In this document: one piece after another, positions 1-9,236 of the stretch
How positions within the stretch are numbered: position 1 is the stretch's first letter
Layout of the letters: each line of letters begins with the position of its first letter
Origin: an uncultured Dokdonia sp.
GTDB lineage: Bacteria > Bacteroidota > Bacteroidia > Flavobacteriales > Flavobacteriaceae
Assembly (NCBI RefSeq): GCF_947492535.1
Contig: NZ_CANLNH010000002.1
Span: 124,001 to 188,000, forward strand
Direction: 5' to 3'
DNA: 64,000 nt
Position numbers and translations under genes: made by a program
Notes under the pieces: model-generated
What the model saw: the letters and a program-made list of their open reading frames with translations, nothing else
Database searches by the model: none
Told to the model about the DNA's origin: nothing

Positions 1-453
1 ATTGTTTCAGATGGGGAAGATCATATAGGAGAATCATCAAATATTGCAGAACAAGCAAATCAAGAAGGGATTCGCATTTTTACAATAGGTGTAGGAGAGA
101 CTACTGGAGGTCCTATCCCTTTAAAACGTAATGGTGTTATACAATCCTATAAAAAGAATCAAAACGGAGAAACCGTTATCACAAAACTGGACGAACAAAC
201 ATTACAAGATATTGCCTCAGAAGCCAATGGTGAATATATTTATGGAAAGAACACATCAGATGTAACCGAGAAGGTAAAAGAAATCCTTAATGGAATGAAT
301 AAAAAAGAATTTGAAGCAAAGCAATTTGCAGATTTTAAAGATCAATTCCAATGGTTTTTAGGTGCTGGATTACTGCTTCTCTTCTTAGATGTCTTTTTGT
401 TAGATCGCAAAACGAGTTGGCTAAAAAAATTAAATTTATTTAATGAAAACTAA
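1..453 (+). CDS. batB: BatB, VWA-domain protein of the Bat operon (3' part)
   Basis: The reading frame is open from the first base and ends at TAA 451-453, leaving the last 150 residues. It begins inside a von Willebrand A domain (SDGED at residues 3-7, then an FTIGVGE strand). It ends with one membrane segment at about residues 115-135 and a short basic tail. BatA and BatB are membrane-anchored VWA proteins of the Bacteroidota aerotolerance operon. The position directly before batC, 9 bp away, and the C-terminal membrane anchor favour BatB over BatA. The 5' part lies outside the window, so the MIDAS DxSxS motif cannot be checked. Confidence 0.85.
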   Translation: MVSDGEDHIGESSNIAEQANQEGIRIFTIGVGETTGGPIPLKRNGVIQSYKKNQNGETVITKLDEQTLQDIASEANGEYIYGKNTSDVTEKVKEILNGMNKKEFEAKQFADFKDQFQWFLGAGLLLLFLDVFLLDRKTSWLKKLNLFNEN

Positions 454-462
454 AAGAACGTC

Positions 463-1332
463 ATGAAACACTTTCTTTACATATATGTTATATGCTTTTC
501 TCTGACAATAAGTGCTCAGAGCAAAAAACAAGCACCTATAAATCCGTATGCAGATACAGCAAGAGAGCTTGTGTTAGATGGTAATGAGCATCTCACTGAT
601 AACGCTTTCGCGAAAGCGGAAGTAGCCTACAGAGAAGCAATATCTTTAGACCCTACAAGTGTTCCTGCAAAATACAATGCAGGAAACAACTATTATCGTA
701 ATGAGAAGTATGAAGAAAGCATGGCTTCTTTAGTAAAAGCTTCTGAAGTTGCACAAACTAAAAAAGAAAAGCATAAAGCCTTTCATAATTTAGGAAATGC
801 ACTCTACCAACAAGAAAATTGGGAAGGCGCCGTCGAAGCATATAAAAATGCACTGCGCAATGATCCTACTGATGAAGAGACGCGTTATAATCTCATGCTA
901 GCCAAAAAAGAAAAAGACAAAAACGGTGGCGGCGGTGGCGGTGGCGACGATGAAAATGAAAATCAAGATAAAGATCAAAATCAAGATAAGGATAAAAACG
1001 AAAAAGATAAAGACGGCGAAGGAGACGAAAAAGAGAGTGACGAAGGCGAAAAGAAAGAGACTGATGATGAAGGTGAAGAAAAAGAAGATAAAGGAGATCA
1101 GAAAGAAGATGAAAATGGAAAACCTGAGGATAAAGAAAAAGAAGAATCTAGCGATAAAGGAGACGAAAAGAAAGAAAAACCTAAGCAGCAAGCTCCGCAA
1201 CCAGGACAATTATCTCCTCAGCAGGTACGTAGCCTCTTAGAAGCAATGCGTAATGAAGAACAAAAAACGCAAGAAAAAATAAATGCTAGAAAACAAAAAG
1301 GAGCAAAAGTAAAAACCGAGAAAGATTGGTAA
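463..1332 (+). CDS. batC: BatC, TPR protein with acidic/lysine-rich low-complexity tail
   Basis: This 289-aa protein has a signal peptide (residues 1-18, ending SAQ) and TPR repeats at about 30-145. A seven-glycine run follows, then a long D/E/K/N-rich low-complexity segment (about 152-240) and a short basic C-terminus. BatC is the periplasmic TPR component of the Bat complex and probably works with BatB and BatE at the inner membrane. The gene sits between batB and batD with 9- and 15-bp gaps, so it is surely co-transcribed. The genome's 16-bp palindrome lies in frame at 603-618 and encodes residues 48-52, AFAKA, at the start of a TPR helix. Two long overlapping frames in the low-complexity part are composition artefacts. 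Confidence 0.88.
   Translation: MKHFLYIYVICFSLTISAQSKKQAPINPYADTARELVLDGNEHLTDNAFAKAEVAYREAISLDPTSVPAKYNAGNNYYRNEKYEESMASLVKASEVAQTKKEKHKAFHNLGNALYQQENWEGAVEAYKNALRNDPTDEETRYNLMLAKKEKDKNGGGGGGGDDENENQDKDQNQDKDKNEKDKDGEGDEKESDEGEKKETDDEGEEKEDKGDQKEDENGKPEDKEKEESSDKGDEKKEKPKQQAPQPGQLSPQQVRSLLEAMRNEEQKTQEKINARKQKGAKVKTEKDW
603..618. repeat. 16-bp palindrome copy inside batC
   Basis: Perfect CGCTTTCGCGAAAGCG. It is read in the frame GCT TTC GCG AAA GCG, giving AFAKA. It belongs to a family of about 17 copies in this window. Confidence 0.9.
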
Positions 1333-1347
1333 ATTCGTAACATCATT

Positions 1348-3123
1348 ATGAAATTAAAACTGTACATATTCTCTATAATCTTGCTTTCTATAGCAACGGT
1401 ATCTGCACAGGATGTGTCCTTCAATGCCAAAGTAAATAAGAAAAAGCTAGGTGTTAATGAACGATTACGTATTGACTTTGAAGTAAATCAAGATGGAGAT
1501 AATTTTAAAAGACCTGATTTTAAAGGCTTCAAAGTATTTTCAGGACCTAATCAATCAGTAAGTAGAAGTTGGGTAAATGGAAAAGGAACGTATTCTAAAA
1601 CCTTTAGTTACATTCTTATTCCTACAAAAAGAGGAAAATTTACAATAGAACAAGCAGAAATTACCATTAAAGGTGAGGTGTATAAATCTCCTCCTTTAGA
1701 AGTAACAGTAACTGCTGCAGTAGATAAACCAAAAGATGGGAATGACGCTGCCTATATTGCGTCAGAAAAGATCCATTTAGTAGCCGAAGTTTCTAAAAGC
1801 AGTCCTTATCTAAACCAAGCATTTACTGTTGTATACAAACTATATGTATCTCCAGAAACGAGTGTGAGTAACTGGAGAGAAATTGATTCTCCAAAATTTT
1901 CTGATTTCTGGAGTCAGAATATAGATGAAAAGCAGTTTAAAATATATGAAGGAGAATATCAAGGAGAGCCTTATAGATATGTGATTTTAAGGCGTACTGT
2001 TCTATATCCTCAAAAAACAGGAAAGCTTAATATTGAACCATTAAGTCTTAGTGTTTCTGTTGCAGTTCCTACAAATAGACGTGATATTTTTGGTCGTTTT
2101 TTAACTCAAAATGCAAACATTACTGTTGCTGCAAAAAATAGAACCGTTAATGTAAAACCATTGCCTTTAGAAGGAAGACCCGATGATTTTACAGGAGCTG
2201 TTGGAGAGTTTGATTTTACAGTAAAAACAGATAAGAATTCACTGGATGCATCTGAAGCTTTTCAATTAAGTGTAGAAGCAAATGGAAATGGAAATCTAAA
2301 ACTTTTTGATTTACCAAAACCTAATTTACCTAGTAAGTTGGAGGTTTATGAACCAGAAAACGCAGATAGAGTTCGTACAAATCTAGGTGGAATGAGTGGT
2401 CTTAAAAGGAGTACATATACGGTAGTTCCTGCTTATAAAGGAAAATACCCGATCCCTCCTATCTCTTTTAGTTATTTTAACCCTAAGACAGAACGTTACG
2501 AACGTAAGACCTCAGATGAAATTGTAATAGAAGTAATGAATGGTCCTGTAGATGCTACTGCAAACATAAATACCTCTACAGCTGCAAGTGGCACAAATAA
2601 GCAACAAGTAATTGCAGCAGATAAACAATTTGCATACATAAAATCTACTCCGAATCTTCAATCTATCACAAAGAAGCAATTTTTTAAATCTGGATTATTC
2701 TGGACATTATTAGGCGTACCCTTTTTATTCATTCCTATCGCAATGATTGTTCGCAAAAAACGACAAGCATATACTAGCGATGTACAAGGTAATCGTATTA
2801 GAAAAGCAGATAAACTTGCACGCAAGTTCTTGAGTGAAGCTAAAAAGAATTTAGGAAGTCAAAAAGAGTTTTATATCGCTATGGAACGTGCACTTCATAA
2901 TTACCTTAAAGCAAAACTCAATATTCAAACGAGTGAGATGAGTAAAGATCGTATTACGAGATTGCTTAAAGAGCGTGAAGTAGATCAATCAACGACCATC
3001 GAATTTATTGGCCTTTTAGAAAGTTGTGAATTTGCTAGATATACACCTTCTAGTAATGTAGCTATGCAACAGGATTATGATAAGGCTGTACGTGTAATAT
3101 CAACCATGGATAAACAGTTATAA
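1348..3123 (+). CDS. batD: BatD, large beta-rich membrane protein of the Bat operon
   Basis: This 591-aa protein has a signal peptide (about 1-20, ending VSAQ). A long periplasmic region of beta-sandwich type follows (about 21-440), then one membrane helix at about 447-470, a basic stop-transfer (RKKRQ) and a helical cytoplasmic tail. This is the usual BatD plan (oxygen tolerance family). It starts 15 bp after batC and ends 1 bp before batE. The role is inferred from the family: part of a membrane assembly linked to stress or aerotolerance in Bacteroidota. The molecular function is unknown. Confidence 0.88.
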   Translation: MKLKLYIFSIILLSIATVSAQDVSFNAKVNKKKLGVNERLRIDFEVNQDGDNFKRPDFKGFKVFSGPNQSVSRSWVNGKGTYSKTFSYILIPTKRGKFTIEQAEITIKGEVYKSPPLEVTVTAAVDKPKDGNDAAYIASEKIHLVAEVSKSSPYLNQAFTVVYKLYVSPETSVSNWREIDSPKFSDFWSQNIDEKQFKIYEGEYQGEPYRYVILRRTVLYPQKTGKLNIEPLSLSVSVAVPTNRRDIFGRFLTQNANITVAAKNRTVNVKPLPLEGRPDDFTGAVGEFDFTVKTDKNSLDASEAFQLSVEANGNGNLKLFDLPKPNLPSKLEVYEPENADRVRTNLGGMSGLKRSTYTVVPAYKGKYPIPPISFSYFNPKTERYERKTSDEIVIEVMNGPVDATANINTSTAASGTNKQQVIAADKQFAYIKSTPNLQSITKKQFFKSGLFWTLLGVPFLFIPIAMIVRKKRQAYTSDVQGNRIRKADKLARKFLSEAKKNLGSQKEFYIAMERALHNYLKAKLNIQTSEMSKDRITRLLKEREVDQSTTIEFIGLLESCEFARYTPSSNVAMQQDYDKAVRVISTMDKQL

Positions 3124-3124
3124 G

Positions 3125-3898
3125 ATGACAAAAATTTCAAAATTCTTTCTTGTTGTCGTAACTTTCCTTTTAAGTTGCACAACCTATGCACAACAAACAG
3201 ATCTCTTATTTAAAGCTGGTAATGATCATTATGCACAAGGGAGATTTCAAGAAGCTATTGATGCTTACAAAAGAATATTAGATCAAAACGTCGAGTCTGC
3301 CGAACTTTATTACAATCTCGCAAATGCACATTATAAATTGAACAATGTGGCGCCTACGGTATATTATTATGAAAAAGCGCTACAACTTGCTCCAGCAGAT
3401 CCAGATATACGCAATAATGCCGCTTTTGCAGAAAACATGAAAATAGACGCTATAGAAACCCTTCCCGTAAACACATTACAGGAATGGACAAATAGTGCCA
3501 TAAGCTTGTTTACTATAGATGGATGGGCAAAAGCCGCTGTGATATGTGTGATTCTTTTTGTACTCTTCTTTTTAGGGTATTATTTTGCATATAATACCAC
3601 AAAAAAACGTGCATTTTTCATTTCGTCTCTCGTCGTATTGATTTTAGCTATTATAAGTGTGAGTTTTGCATATACCGCTTTCGCGAAAGCGGAACAAGAC
3701 AACCCTGCTATTGTATTCACATCTGAAGTAGAAGTAAAAAGCGAACCTAACTTATCAAGCACCCAAGCCTTCAAACTCCATGAAGGAACCAAAGTGTTTG
3801 TTTTAGAGGAAGTTAATGAATGGAATAAAATCAAACTTATTGATGGTAAAACGGGTTGGATTCCTAAAGGAGATATCAAATTATTAAACAATTTTTAA
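3125..3898 (+). CDS. batE: BatE, TPR and SH3-domain membrane protein
   Basis: This 257-aa protein has a signal peptide (about 1-22, ending TYAQ) and a TPR domain (about 24-105). Two membrane helices follow (about 136-155 and 163-186), then a C-terminal bacterial SH3 domain (about 195-256, with the typical W-N-K-I-K...G-W-I pattern). This is the standard BatE arrangement and closes the bat operon. A palindrome copy at 3675-3692 encodes AFAKA (residues 185-189) exactly at the junction between the second membrane helix and the SH3 domain, a tolerant linker. Confidence 0.88.
   Translation: MTKISKFFLVVVTFLLSCTTYAQQTDLLFKAGNDHYAQGRFQEAIDAYKRILDQNVESAELYYNLANAHYKLNNVAPTVYYYEKALQLAPADPDIRNNAAFAENMKIDAIETLPVNTLQEWTNSAISLFTIDGWAKAAVICVILFVLFFLGYYFAYNTTKKRAFFISSLVVLILAIISVSFAYTAFAKAEQDNPAIVFTSEVEVKSEPNLSSTQAFKLHEGTKVFVLEEVNEWNKIKLIDGKTGWIPKGDIKLLNNF
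3675..3692. repeat. 18-bp palindrome copy inside batE
   Basis: Perfect CCGCTTTCGCGAAAGCGG, read in frame as AFAKA in the linker before the SH3 domain. Confidence 0.9.
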
Positions 3899-3943
3899 AA
3901 TCCCTTAACTAAACTTACCATAAATTTCTTTAACTTAGTTTTT

Positions 3944-4249
3944 TTGAAAAGTATCGCTATCATATCGCTTTCTTGCATGTTGTCTCTTTCTATTTTGGGG
4001 CCCTCTTTTTTGATGCTTATAGATAGCCATTGTGATATTGAAATTGCATTAGATTTTGGTGAAGAAGAAAGTAAAAAAGATGCAAAAAAAGAACTTGATG
4101 AAAAAGACGCTTTCTTTCAATTATATACGACTCCTGTAATTGAAAAAAAATGCCGTCAAATATCTCAAAACAATCATATATTACATCAGTATAGAAATCA
4201 TATTATTGATGTACAATCACCTCCTCCAAAGTATAGTCTTTATATTTAA
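3944..4249 (+). CDS. Small hypothetical membrane/secreted protein
   Basis: This 101-aa protein starts at TTG (3944), since no ATG stands near. Residues 1-27 form a hydrophobic segment that could be a signal peptide or anchor. A charged stretch rich in E and K follows (about 40-55), then a C-terminal part ending with a PPPKYS-type segment. I do not recognise a named family. Short proteins of this shape occur in Flavobacteriaceae, often with a PPP motif near the end, but that is from memory. It follows batE by 45 bp and precedes the first SulP gene by 131 bp, so it may be the last gene of the bat transcript or stand alone. Confidence 0.55.
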   Translation: MKSIAIISLSCMLSLSILGPSFLMLIDSHCDIEIALDFGEEESKKDAKKELDEKDAFFQLYTTPVIEKKCRQISQNNHILHQYRNHIIDVQSPPPKYSLYI

Positions 4250-4380
4250 ATCTGTATACGCTCTATAAAATTATAAGGAATAGAAGTACCATTCATAGAT
4301 TCCTTTTTGAGTAAGATACCCATTACTATTTTAAACTAAACAAGCTATGTGGTTTTTAGCATAGCATTATATTTATTACC

Positions 4381-5955
4381 ATGTTCAAATATTTAAAGAA
4401 CGATCTACCCGCTAGTATCGTTGTATTTTTTGTAGCACTTCCGTTATGTTTAGGAATTGCTCTTGCCAGTGGCGCCCCTCTCTTTTCTGGTCTTATTGCA
4501 GGTATTATTGGAGGTATTGTTGTAGGCGCATTAAGTGGATCTCAAATAGGAGTAAGTGGTCCTGCTGCAGGTCTAGCTGCTATTGTACTAGCTGCCATTG
4601 ATCAATTAGGGTTTCAAATATTTCTTTCAGCTGTTGTGATTGGTGGAGTGATCCAAGTACTCTTTGGAATAGCTAAATTAGGAATTATAGGGTATTATTT
4701 CCCAAGCTCTGTAATACGAGGAATGCTTACAGGAATTGGAATTATTATTATATTAAAACAAATTCCTCATTTCCTTGGAAAAGATGATGATCCAGAAGGA
4801 GACTTCGCTTTTTTTCAAATAGATGGAGAAAACACGTTTACTGAAATCATAAATGCTATTGGAGATCCTAGTCTTGGTCCCACTTTAATAGGTTTGATTT
4901 CTTTAGCAATACTTATATTATGGAGTAATGTTCTTTCTAAAAAATCAAAAATATTTCAATTAGTTCAAGGACCATTGGTCGTTGTTGTTGTTGGAATTAT
5001 TTATCATTTATTAACTCAGGGAACTGATTTTGGGATTTCTCAACAACATTTGGTTTCTCTTAGTGAGGATAGAAATACCGATAATTTATTAACACAATTT
5101 GTAACACCTGACTGGAGTCAAGCATTAACAACTCCTGTTCTGATTACGGCTTTTACAATTGCATTGGTAGCAAGTTTAGAAACCTTATTGTGTGTAGAAG
5201 CGACTGATAAGCTGGATCCAGACAAGCGTGTTACTCCTACAAATCGTGAGTTATTAGCACAAGGAGCTGGAAATATTATTTCAGGATTTATAGGAGGATT
5301 GCCAATTACTCAGGTAATTGTACGTTCATCTGCCAATATTCAATCGGGTGGAAAGACAAAATCATCGGCCATTATTCATGGTTTTCTATTAATTGCATCT
5401 GTAGCAGCTATCCCGTTTTTATTACAAATGATTCCGCTCTCTGTTCTAGCTGCCGTACTATTTATTGTAGGATATAAACTAGCGAAACCTTCAACGTTTA
5501 AAGCTATGTATAATGGAGGTTGGACACAGTTTGTTCCATTTATCGTTACTGTTTTAGGAATTGTTCTTACAGATTTACTAAAAGGATTAGCTTTAGGATT
5601 AATTGTAGGTGTTATTATTGTGCTGTATAAGAGTTATAAAAACTCCCATTTCTTACATAAAGAAAATGATGATCCTACAGATGGAAAAGTAAAAATGACA
5701 CTTGCTGAAGAAGTAACCTTTTTTAATAAAGGTTCTATTTTAAAAGAGTTAGACGCATTGCCAGAAAATTCATTCTTAGAGCTTGATGTTAGAAAAACAC
5801 GTTATTTAGACCCAGATATTATTGAAATACTTGAAGATTTTGCTCATAAAGCAAAACAACGTAATATAGATATCAAACTCGTTTCAGAACGTGGCATTGT
5901 AGAAAACCCACCTAGTTACATTGAATTTTTTAAACTTAGACCTAAAACATCATAA
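4381..5955 (+). CDS. SulP-family anion transporter, probable bicarbonate uptake
   Basis: This 524-aa multi-pass protein of the SLC26/SulP family has about 12-14 hydrophobic segments over residues 1-415. The N-terminal part carries the family's ISGPAAG-like signature (VSGPAAGLAA near residue 60). A short C-terminal STAS-like domain covers about 435-520. SulP proteins move sulfate, bicarbonate or other anions. The stop is 2 bp before a beta-carbonic anhydrase start, so the two are translationally linked, which points to bicarbonate (BicA-like) rather than sulfate. Substrate is inference from context only. Confidence 0.85.
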   Translation: MFKYLKNDLPASIVVFFVALPLCLGIALASGAPLFSGLIAGIIGGIVVGALSGSQIGVSGPAAGLAAIVLAAIDQLGFQIFLSAVVIGGVIQVLFGIAKLGIIGYYFPSSVIRGMLTGIGIIIILKQIPHFLGKDDDPEGDFAFFQIDGENTFTEIINAIGDPSLGPTLIGLISLAILILWSNVLSKKSKIFQLVQGPLVVVVVGIIYHLLTQGTDFGISQQHLVSLSEDRNTDNLLTQFVTPDWSQALTTPVLITAFTIALVASLETLLCVEATDKLDPDKRVTPTNRELLAQGAGNIISGFIGGLPITQVIVRSSANIQSGGKTKSSAIIHGFLLIASVAAIPFLLQMIPLSVLAAVLFIVGYKLAKPSTFKAMYNGGWTQFVPFIVTVLGIVLTDLLKGLALGLIVGVIIVLYKSYKNSHFLHKENDDPTDGKVKMTLAEEVTFFNKGSILKELDALPENSFLELDVRKTRYLDPDIIEILEDFAHKAKQRNIDIKLVSERGIVENPPSYIEFFKLRPKTS

Positions 5956-5957
5956 CT

Positions 5958-6605
5958 ATGAAAGCATTAAATAAAGATACACAAGCAGCTATTACACCAG
6001 CTGATTCATTACAAAGATTAAAAGATGGTAATGCAAGATTTACTTCTACATCACAAGCGCAACGTAACCTTCTAGAACAAGTAAGTGATACTTCAGGGGG
6101 TCAGTGGCCACATGCGGTTGTTTTAAGTTGTATAGATTCTCGTGTTCCCGTAGAAACTATTTTTGATCAAGGTATCGGAGATATTTTTAGTGCACGAGTT
6201 GCAGGTAATGTTGTAAGTCCTCATATTACAGCAAGTATAGAATATGGCTGTAAAGTTGCTGGATCAAGAGTTGTTGTTATACTGGGCCATACAGGCTGTG
6301 GAGCTGTAAAAACTGCCATTCAGGATGCAAATGCTGTAAGTCCATTACAACTAGGCAGTATCAGATCATTATTAGATAATATTAAGCCTTCAGTACATGC
6401 TGTACAAACGCCAGATACGATTAGTGAGCGCACGTATGAGAATAAAGAATTTTTTGATGCTGTTGTATACAAAAATGTAGCGCTTACAATAGAAAATCTC
6501 AAAAATGACTCTCCTGTTTTAAAAGAAATGGAAGAGAATAAAGAGATAAAAATTGTAGGTGCCGTATACAGTGTAGGCGATGGAAAAGTTACTTTTATGG
6601 ACTAA
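5958..6605 (+). CDS. Beta-class carbonic anhydrase
   Basis: This 215-aa zinc enzyme interconverts CO2 and bicarbonate. The beta-class ligand set is visible: C58-x-D60-x-R62 (SCIDSR), then H111 and C114 in GHTGCGAV. It has no signal peptide, so it is cytoplasmic. It is coupled to the upstream SulP gene (2-bp gap) and followed by a strong terminator, so SulP and carbonic anhydrase form one unit. That pairing supports import of bicarbonate and its conversion for anaplerotic carboxylation or pH control. Length and motifs are normal for the family. Confidence 0.93.
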   Translation: MKALNKDTQAAITPADSLQRLKDGNARFTSTSQAQRNLLEQVSDTSGGQWPHAVVLSCIDSRVPVETIFDQGIGDIFSARVAGNVVSPHITASIEYGCKVAGSRVVVILGHTGCGAVKTAIQDANAVSPLQLGSIRSLLDNIKPSVHAVQTPDTISERTYENKEFFDAVVYKNVALTIENLKNDSPVLKEMEENKEIKIVGAVYSVGDGKVTFMD

Positions 6606-6629
6606 TCACATAAAATGTAGTATTTTTAG

Positions 6630-6673
6630 AAGGCTGATTATTTTATATTTAAAAGATCAGCCTTTTATTTTTA
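6630..6673 (+). terminator. Rho-independent terminator after carbonic anhydrase gene
   Basis: Nine-bp stem AAGGCTGAT / ATCAGCCTT (6630-6638, 6656-6664) followed by TTATTTTT. Confidence 0.8.
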
Positions 6674-6707
6674 GTTCTTTATCTAATTAACCATAATCAA
6701 TAATTCA

Positions 6708-8585
6708 GTGAAAGATTTTTTTAAACATTTAAAAGGAGATGCATTTGGCGGAATCACCGCTGGTATTGTTGCCTTGCCTTTAGCATTAGCTTTTGGAGTA
6801 TCATCAGGTTTAGGTCCAAGCGCTGGACTATATGGAGCTATTTTTATTGCTTTTTTTGCAGCACTTTTTGGGGGTACATCGACACAAATATCTGGCCCCA
6901 CGGCTCCAATGACAGCCGTAAGTATGGTTGTGATAGCAAGTATTGTATCTACAAATGATGGAGATGCTTCTAAAGCATTACCTATTATCCTAACTGTTTT
7001 TCTTTTAGCAGGACTCATACAAATAGGATTAGGTCTTTTGGGAATTGGGAAATATATTAAATATATCCCCTACCCTGTTGTGTCAGGTTTTATGACTGCT
7101 ATTGGGGTTATGATCATTATCACACAAATTTTACCTGCTTTAGGCTATTATCCTAAAGAAGATACAGCTTATGTAGACACCTTTAAACCACAAGCAAACG
7201 AAGTCATACTAGATAATATTCTGAAAGAAGAAAAAGGGGAAGCAATTCTTTCTATTAATGATTTTGAAGAATCTATTAAAACAGCTAAAAGTATAACTCC
7301 AGACCAAATTAACACAGAAGCCAAAACACTTGCCGCTTCAAATGCTTCTGGAGTAATTGGTGCTGTAAAGTTAATGCCTAAAGCTTTAAAAAACATTAAT
7401 TTCTTGGAACTCATTCTGGCGTTAGCAACTATTCTAATTATTTATGGTTTTAAAAGGATCACAAAAGCAGTCCCTAGCACTTTAGTCGCATTAGTTGTGG
7501 TTTCTGGTATCGCTTATTTTGCAAAACTAAATTACATTTCTATTCAAGAAATTCCTTTTGGTTTTCCTACACCTAATACTGAAATCTTTACCAGTTTTAG
7601 CTTAAGTGCAATTACGCCTTATATTCTAGCCTCTGTCTCCTTAGCTTTTTTAGGAACTATAGATTCTCTGCTTACTTCTGTAATCGCAGATAACATGACC
7701 AAAACGAAACATAAGCCTAATAAAGAATTAGTCGGTCAAGGAATTGGGAATGCTATAGCCTCTATATTTGGAGGGATTCCTGGGGCTGGAGCTACGATAC
7801 GTACCGTAGTGAATATCAATGCAGGAGGTAAAACAAAGCTTTCTGGAATGATCGCTGCAGTACTTCTGTTGGTTATTCTATTAGCATTAGGTCCTGTAGC
7901 TTCAAAAATACCAGCAGCTGTTCTTGCAGGAATTTTATTAACGGTAGGAATTGGTGTTATGGATTATAAGGGTCTAAAGGCTATACCTAATCTTCCTAGA
8001 GACATCAATTTATTTGGATTAAAACTAAGCTCCGAAGTGCTTATTATGCTTATTGTTTTAATTCTTTCTGTTTTTTGGAATTTGATTAATGCTGTAGGTA
8101 TCGGACTTGTTCTTTCTTCATTAATGTTTATGAAAAAGATGGGAGACTTTACAGCGAGACAGTCTAAAGTTTTAAATTATATAGATACCCGAGAAAATGA
8201 AATTCTGTGGAGTGACGAGGCCTCTTTCCCAGAAACATTAAAAGAAGAAATCTTTATAAAGCACCTAAGTGGGCCGTTGTTTTTTGGATATACCAATGAG
8301 TTTCAAGAATTATCAGAACAAATATCTGATACCGCTTCTCATGTAATTTTACGTATGGATAAAGTCCCTTATATGGATCAGTCTGGAGTTTATGCCGTAG
8401 AAGATACGGTACTAGCATTACAATTACGAGAGATTAGTGTTTATATTGTTGGTGTTCAAAAGCAACCACTATTTATGATGGAACGTATTGATATTGTTCC
8501 AGATTTAATTCCAAAGGAGTATATCTTTAAAACGTTTGATGAGTGTATGAATCACTTACAAACTTTTGTAAAAGATAAAAATTAA
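6708..8585 (+). CDS. Second SulP-family anion transporter with STAS domain
   Basis: This 625-aa protein starts at GTG 6708; there is no better start, and the sequence from residue 1 (VKDFFKHLKGD) matches SulP N-termini. Membrane segments cover about 15-490. ISGPTAPMTA near residue 65 is the family signature. A full STAS domain lies at about 520-620 (MDQSGVYA near 565). An unusual hydrophilic insertion of roughly 80 residues (about 150-230) separates membrane segments. It is placed after the SulP-carbonic anhydrase pair but beyond a terminator, so it probably has its own promoter. Sulfate or bicarbonate are both possible substrates. Confidence 0.85.
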   Translation: MKDFFKHLKGDAFGGITAGIVALPLALAFGVSSGLGPSAGLYGAIFIAFFAALFGGTSTQISGPTAPMTAVSMVVIASIVSTNDGDASKALPIILTVFLLAGLIQIGLGLLGIGKYIKYIPYPVVSGFMTAIGVMIIITQILPALGYYPKEDTAYVDTFKPQANEVILDNILKEEKGEAILSINDFEESIKTAKSITPDQINTEAKTLAASNASGVIGAVKLMPKALKNINFLELILALATILIIYGFKRITKAVPSTLVALVVVSGIAYFAKLNYISIQEIPFGFPTPNTEIFTSFSLSAITPYILASVSLAFLGTIDSLLTSVIADNMTKTKHKPNKELVGQGIGNAIASIFGGIPGAGATIRTVVNINAGGKTKLSGMIAAVLLLVILLALGPVASKIPAAVLAGILLTVGIGVMDYKGLKAIPNLPRDINLFGLKLSSEVLIMLIVLILSVFWNLINAVGIGLVLSSLMFMKKMGDFTARQSKVLNYIDTRENEILWSDEASFPETLKEEIFIKHLSGPLFFGYTNEFQELSEQISDTASHVILRMDKVPYMDQSGVYAVEDTVLALQLREISVYIVGVQKQPLFMMERIDIVPDLIPKEYIFKTFDECMNHLQTFVKDKN

Positions 8586-8589
8586 TGAG

Positions 8590-8625
8590 TATACGCTTTA
8601 ACGCTTCGATTTCGCGAAAGCGTAC
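8590..8625. repeat. Short (deleted) copy of the composite intergenic repeat
   Basis: It begins TATACGCTTTAACG and ends TTTCGCGAAAGCGTAC. The two ends match the ends of the ~87-bp elements at 18430 and 30623, but the roughly 50-bp middle is missing. It lies between convergent genes. Confidence 0.7.
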
Positions 8626-8649
8626 TTAATAACATTTAAAAAGGGGAAT

Positions 8650-9186
8650 CTATTCAGATTCCTCTTCTTCTTTTTTGTCTGGATTGTATATATTTTCTTC
8701 TTTGGCTTTTGCTAGAATAGACGGAAGAATAAGTGGCGCAACAGATTTTACAGGGGTAAAAAGAACAGACTCTTCCATAGCTTCTTCGCTTACAAAACCA
8801 ATACGATCATTTGCCGCATTTAAAAACATAATAACCACACTTAGTAAAAAAGCAAACTTAAGTACAGAAAAAACAGCACCCGCAAGTTTATTGACAATAC
8901 CAAGCATCGCAAAATCTGCTATTTTGGTAAGCAGTTTTCCAGCCATAGAAATGGCTACAACAATAATAACAAATGTAATAGCAAAAGCTGTAAGGTTAAT
9001 CACTTGTTCACTCCAAGATGTCTTTTCTGCTAGCCAGTCTCCCACAAAATGAGAGAAATAAATAGCACCAAAAATACCCGCTATAAGCCCAATTAACGAC
9101 GCTAACTCTACAAACAAGCCTTTTTTATAGCCTTGTATAGCGCCCAAAATGAGAATAATCCCAAAAACAATATCGATCGTATTCAT
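8650..9186 (-). CDS. CvpA-family membrane protein
   Basis: This 178-aa protein has four hydrophobic segments (about 3-20, 24-48, 62-85, 98-122) and a charged acidic tail ending KKEEEESE. The opening pattern (D-I-V-F-G-I-I-L-I-L-G-A-I-Q-G-Y-K-K-G) is typical of the CvpA/colicin V production family. CvpA proteins are inner-membrane proteins with a poorly defined role in envelope homeostasis. It is transcribed away from the gene at 9237. Confidence 0.8.
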   Translation of the reverse strand: MNTIDIVFGIILILGAIQGYKKGLFVELASLIGLIAGIFGAIYFSHFVGDWLAEKTSWSEQVINLTAFAITFVIIVVAISMAGKLLTKIADFAMLGIVNKLAGAVFSVLKFAFLLSVVIMFLNAANDRIGFVSEEAMEESVLFTPVKSVAPLILPSILAKAKEENIYNPDKKEEEESE

Positions 9187-9219
9187 ATCATAAATATAGT
9201 AATTTAACCTATGTAAAGT

Positions 9220-9227
9220 TATCTTTG
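9220..9227 (+). promoter_or_regulatory. Putative Bacteroidota -7 box
   Basis: TATCTTTG matches TANNTTTG exactly and stands 9 bp before the ATG at 9237. No clear -33 TTG is visible. The box overlaps the upstream in-frame TTG, which argues against that codon as start. Confidence 0.4.
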
Positions 9228-9236
9228 CTATTATCT

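Noticed and set aside
898-1240. Long open frames on both strands over the acidic/lysine-rich part of batC
   Set aside because: The low-complexity A/G-rich codons avoid stops in other frames. The predicted products are repetitive K/I or F/I/V strings with no domain.
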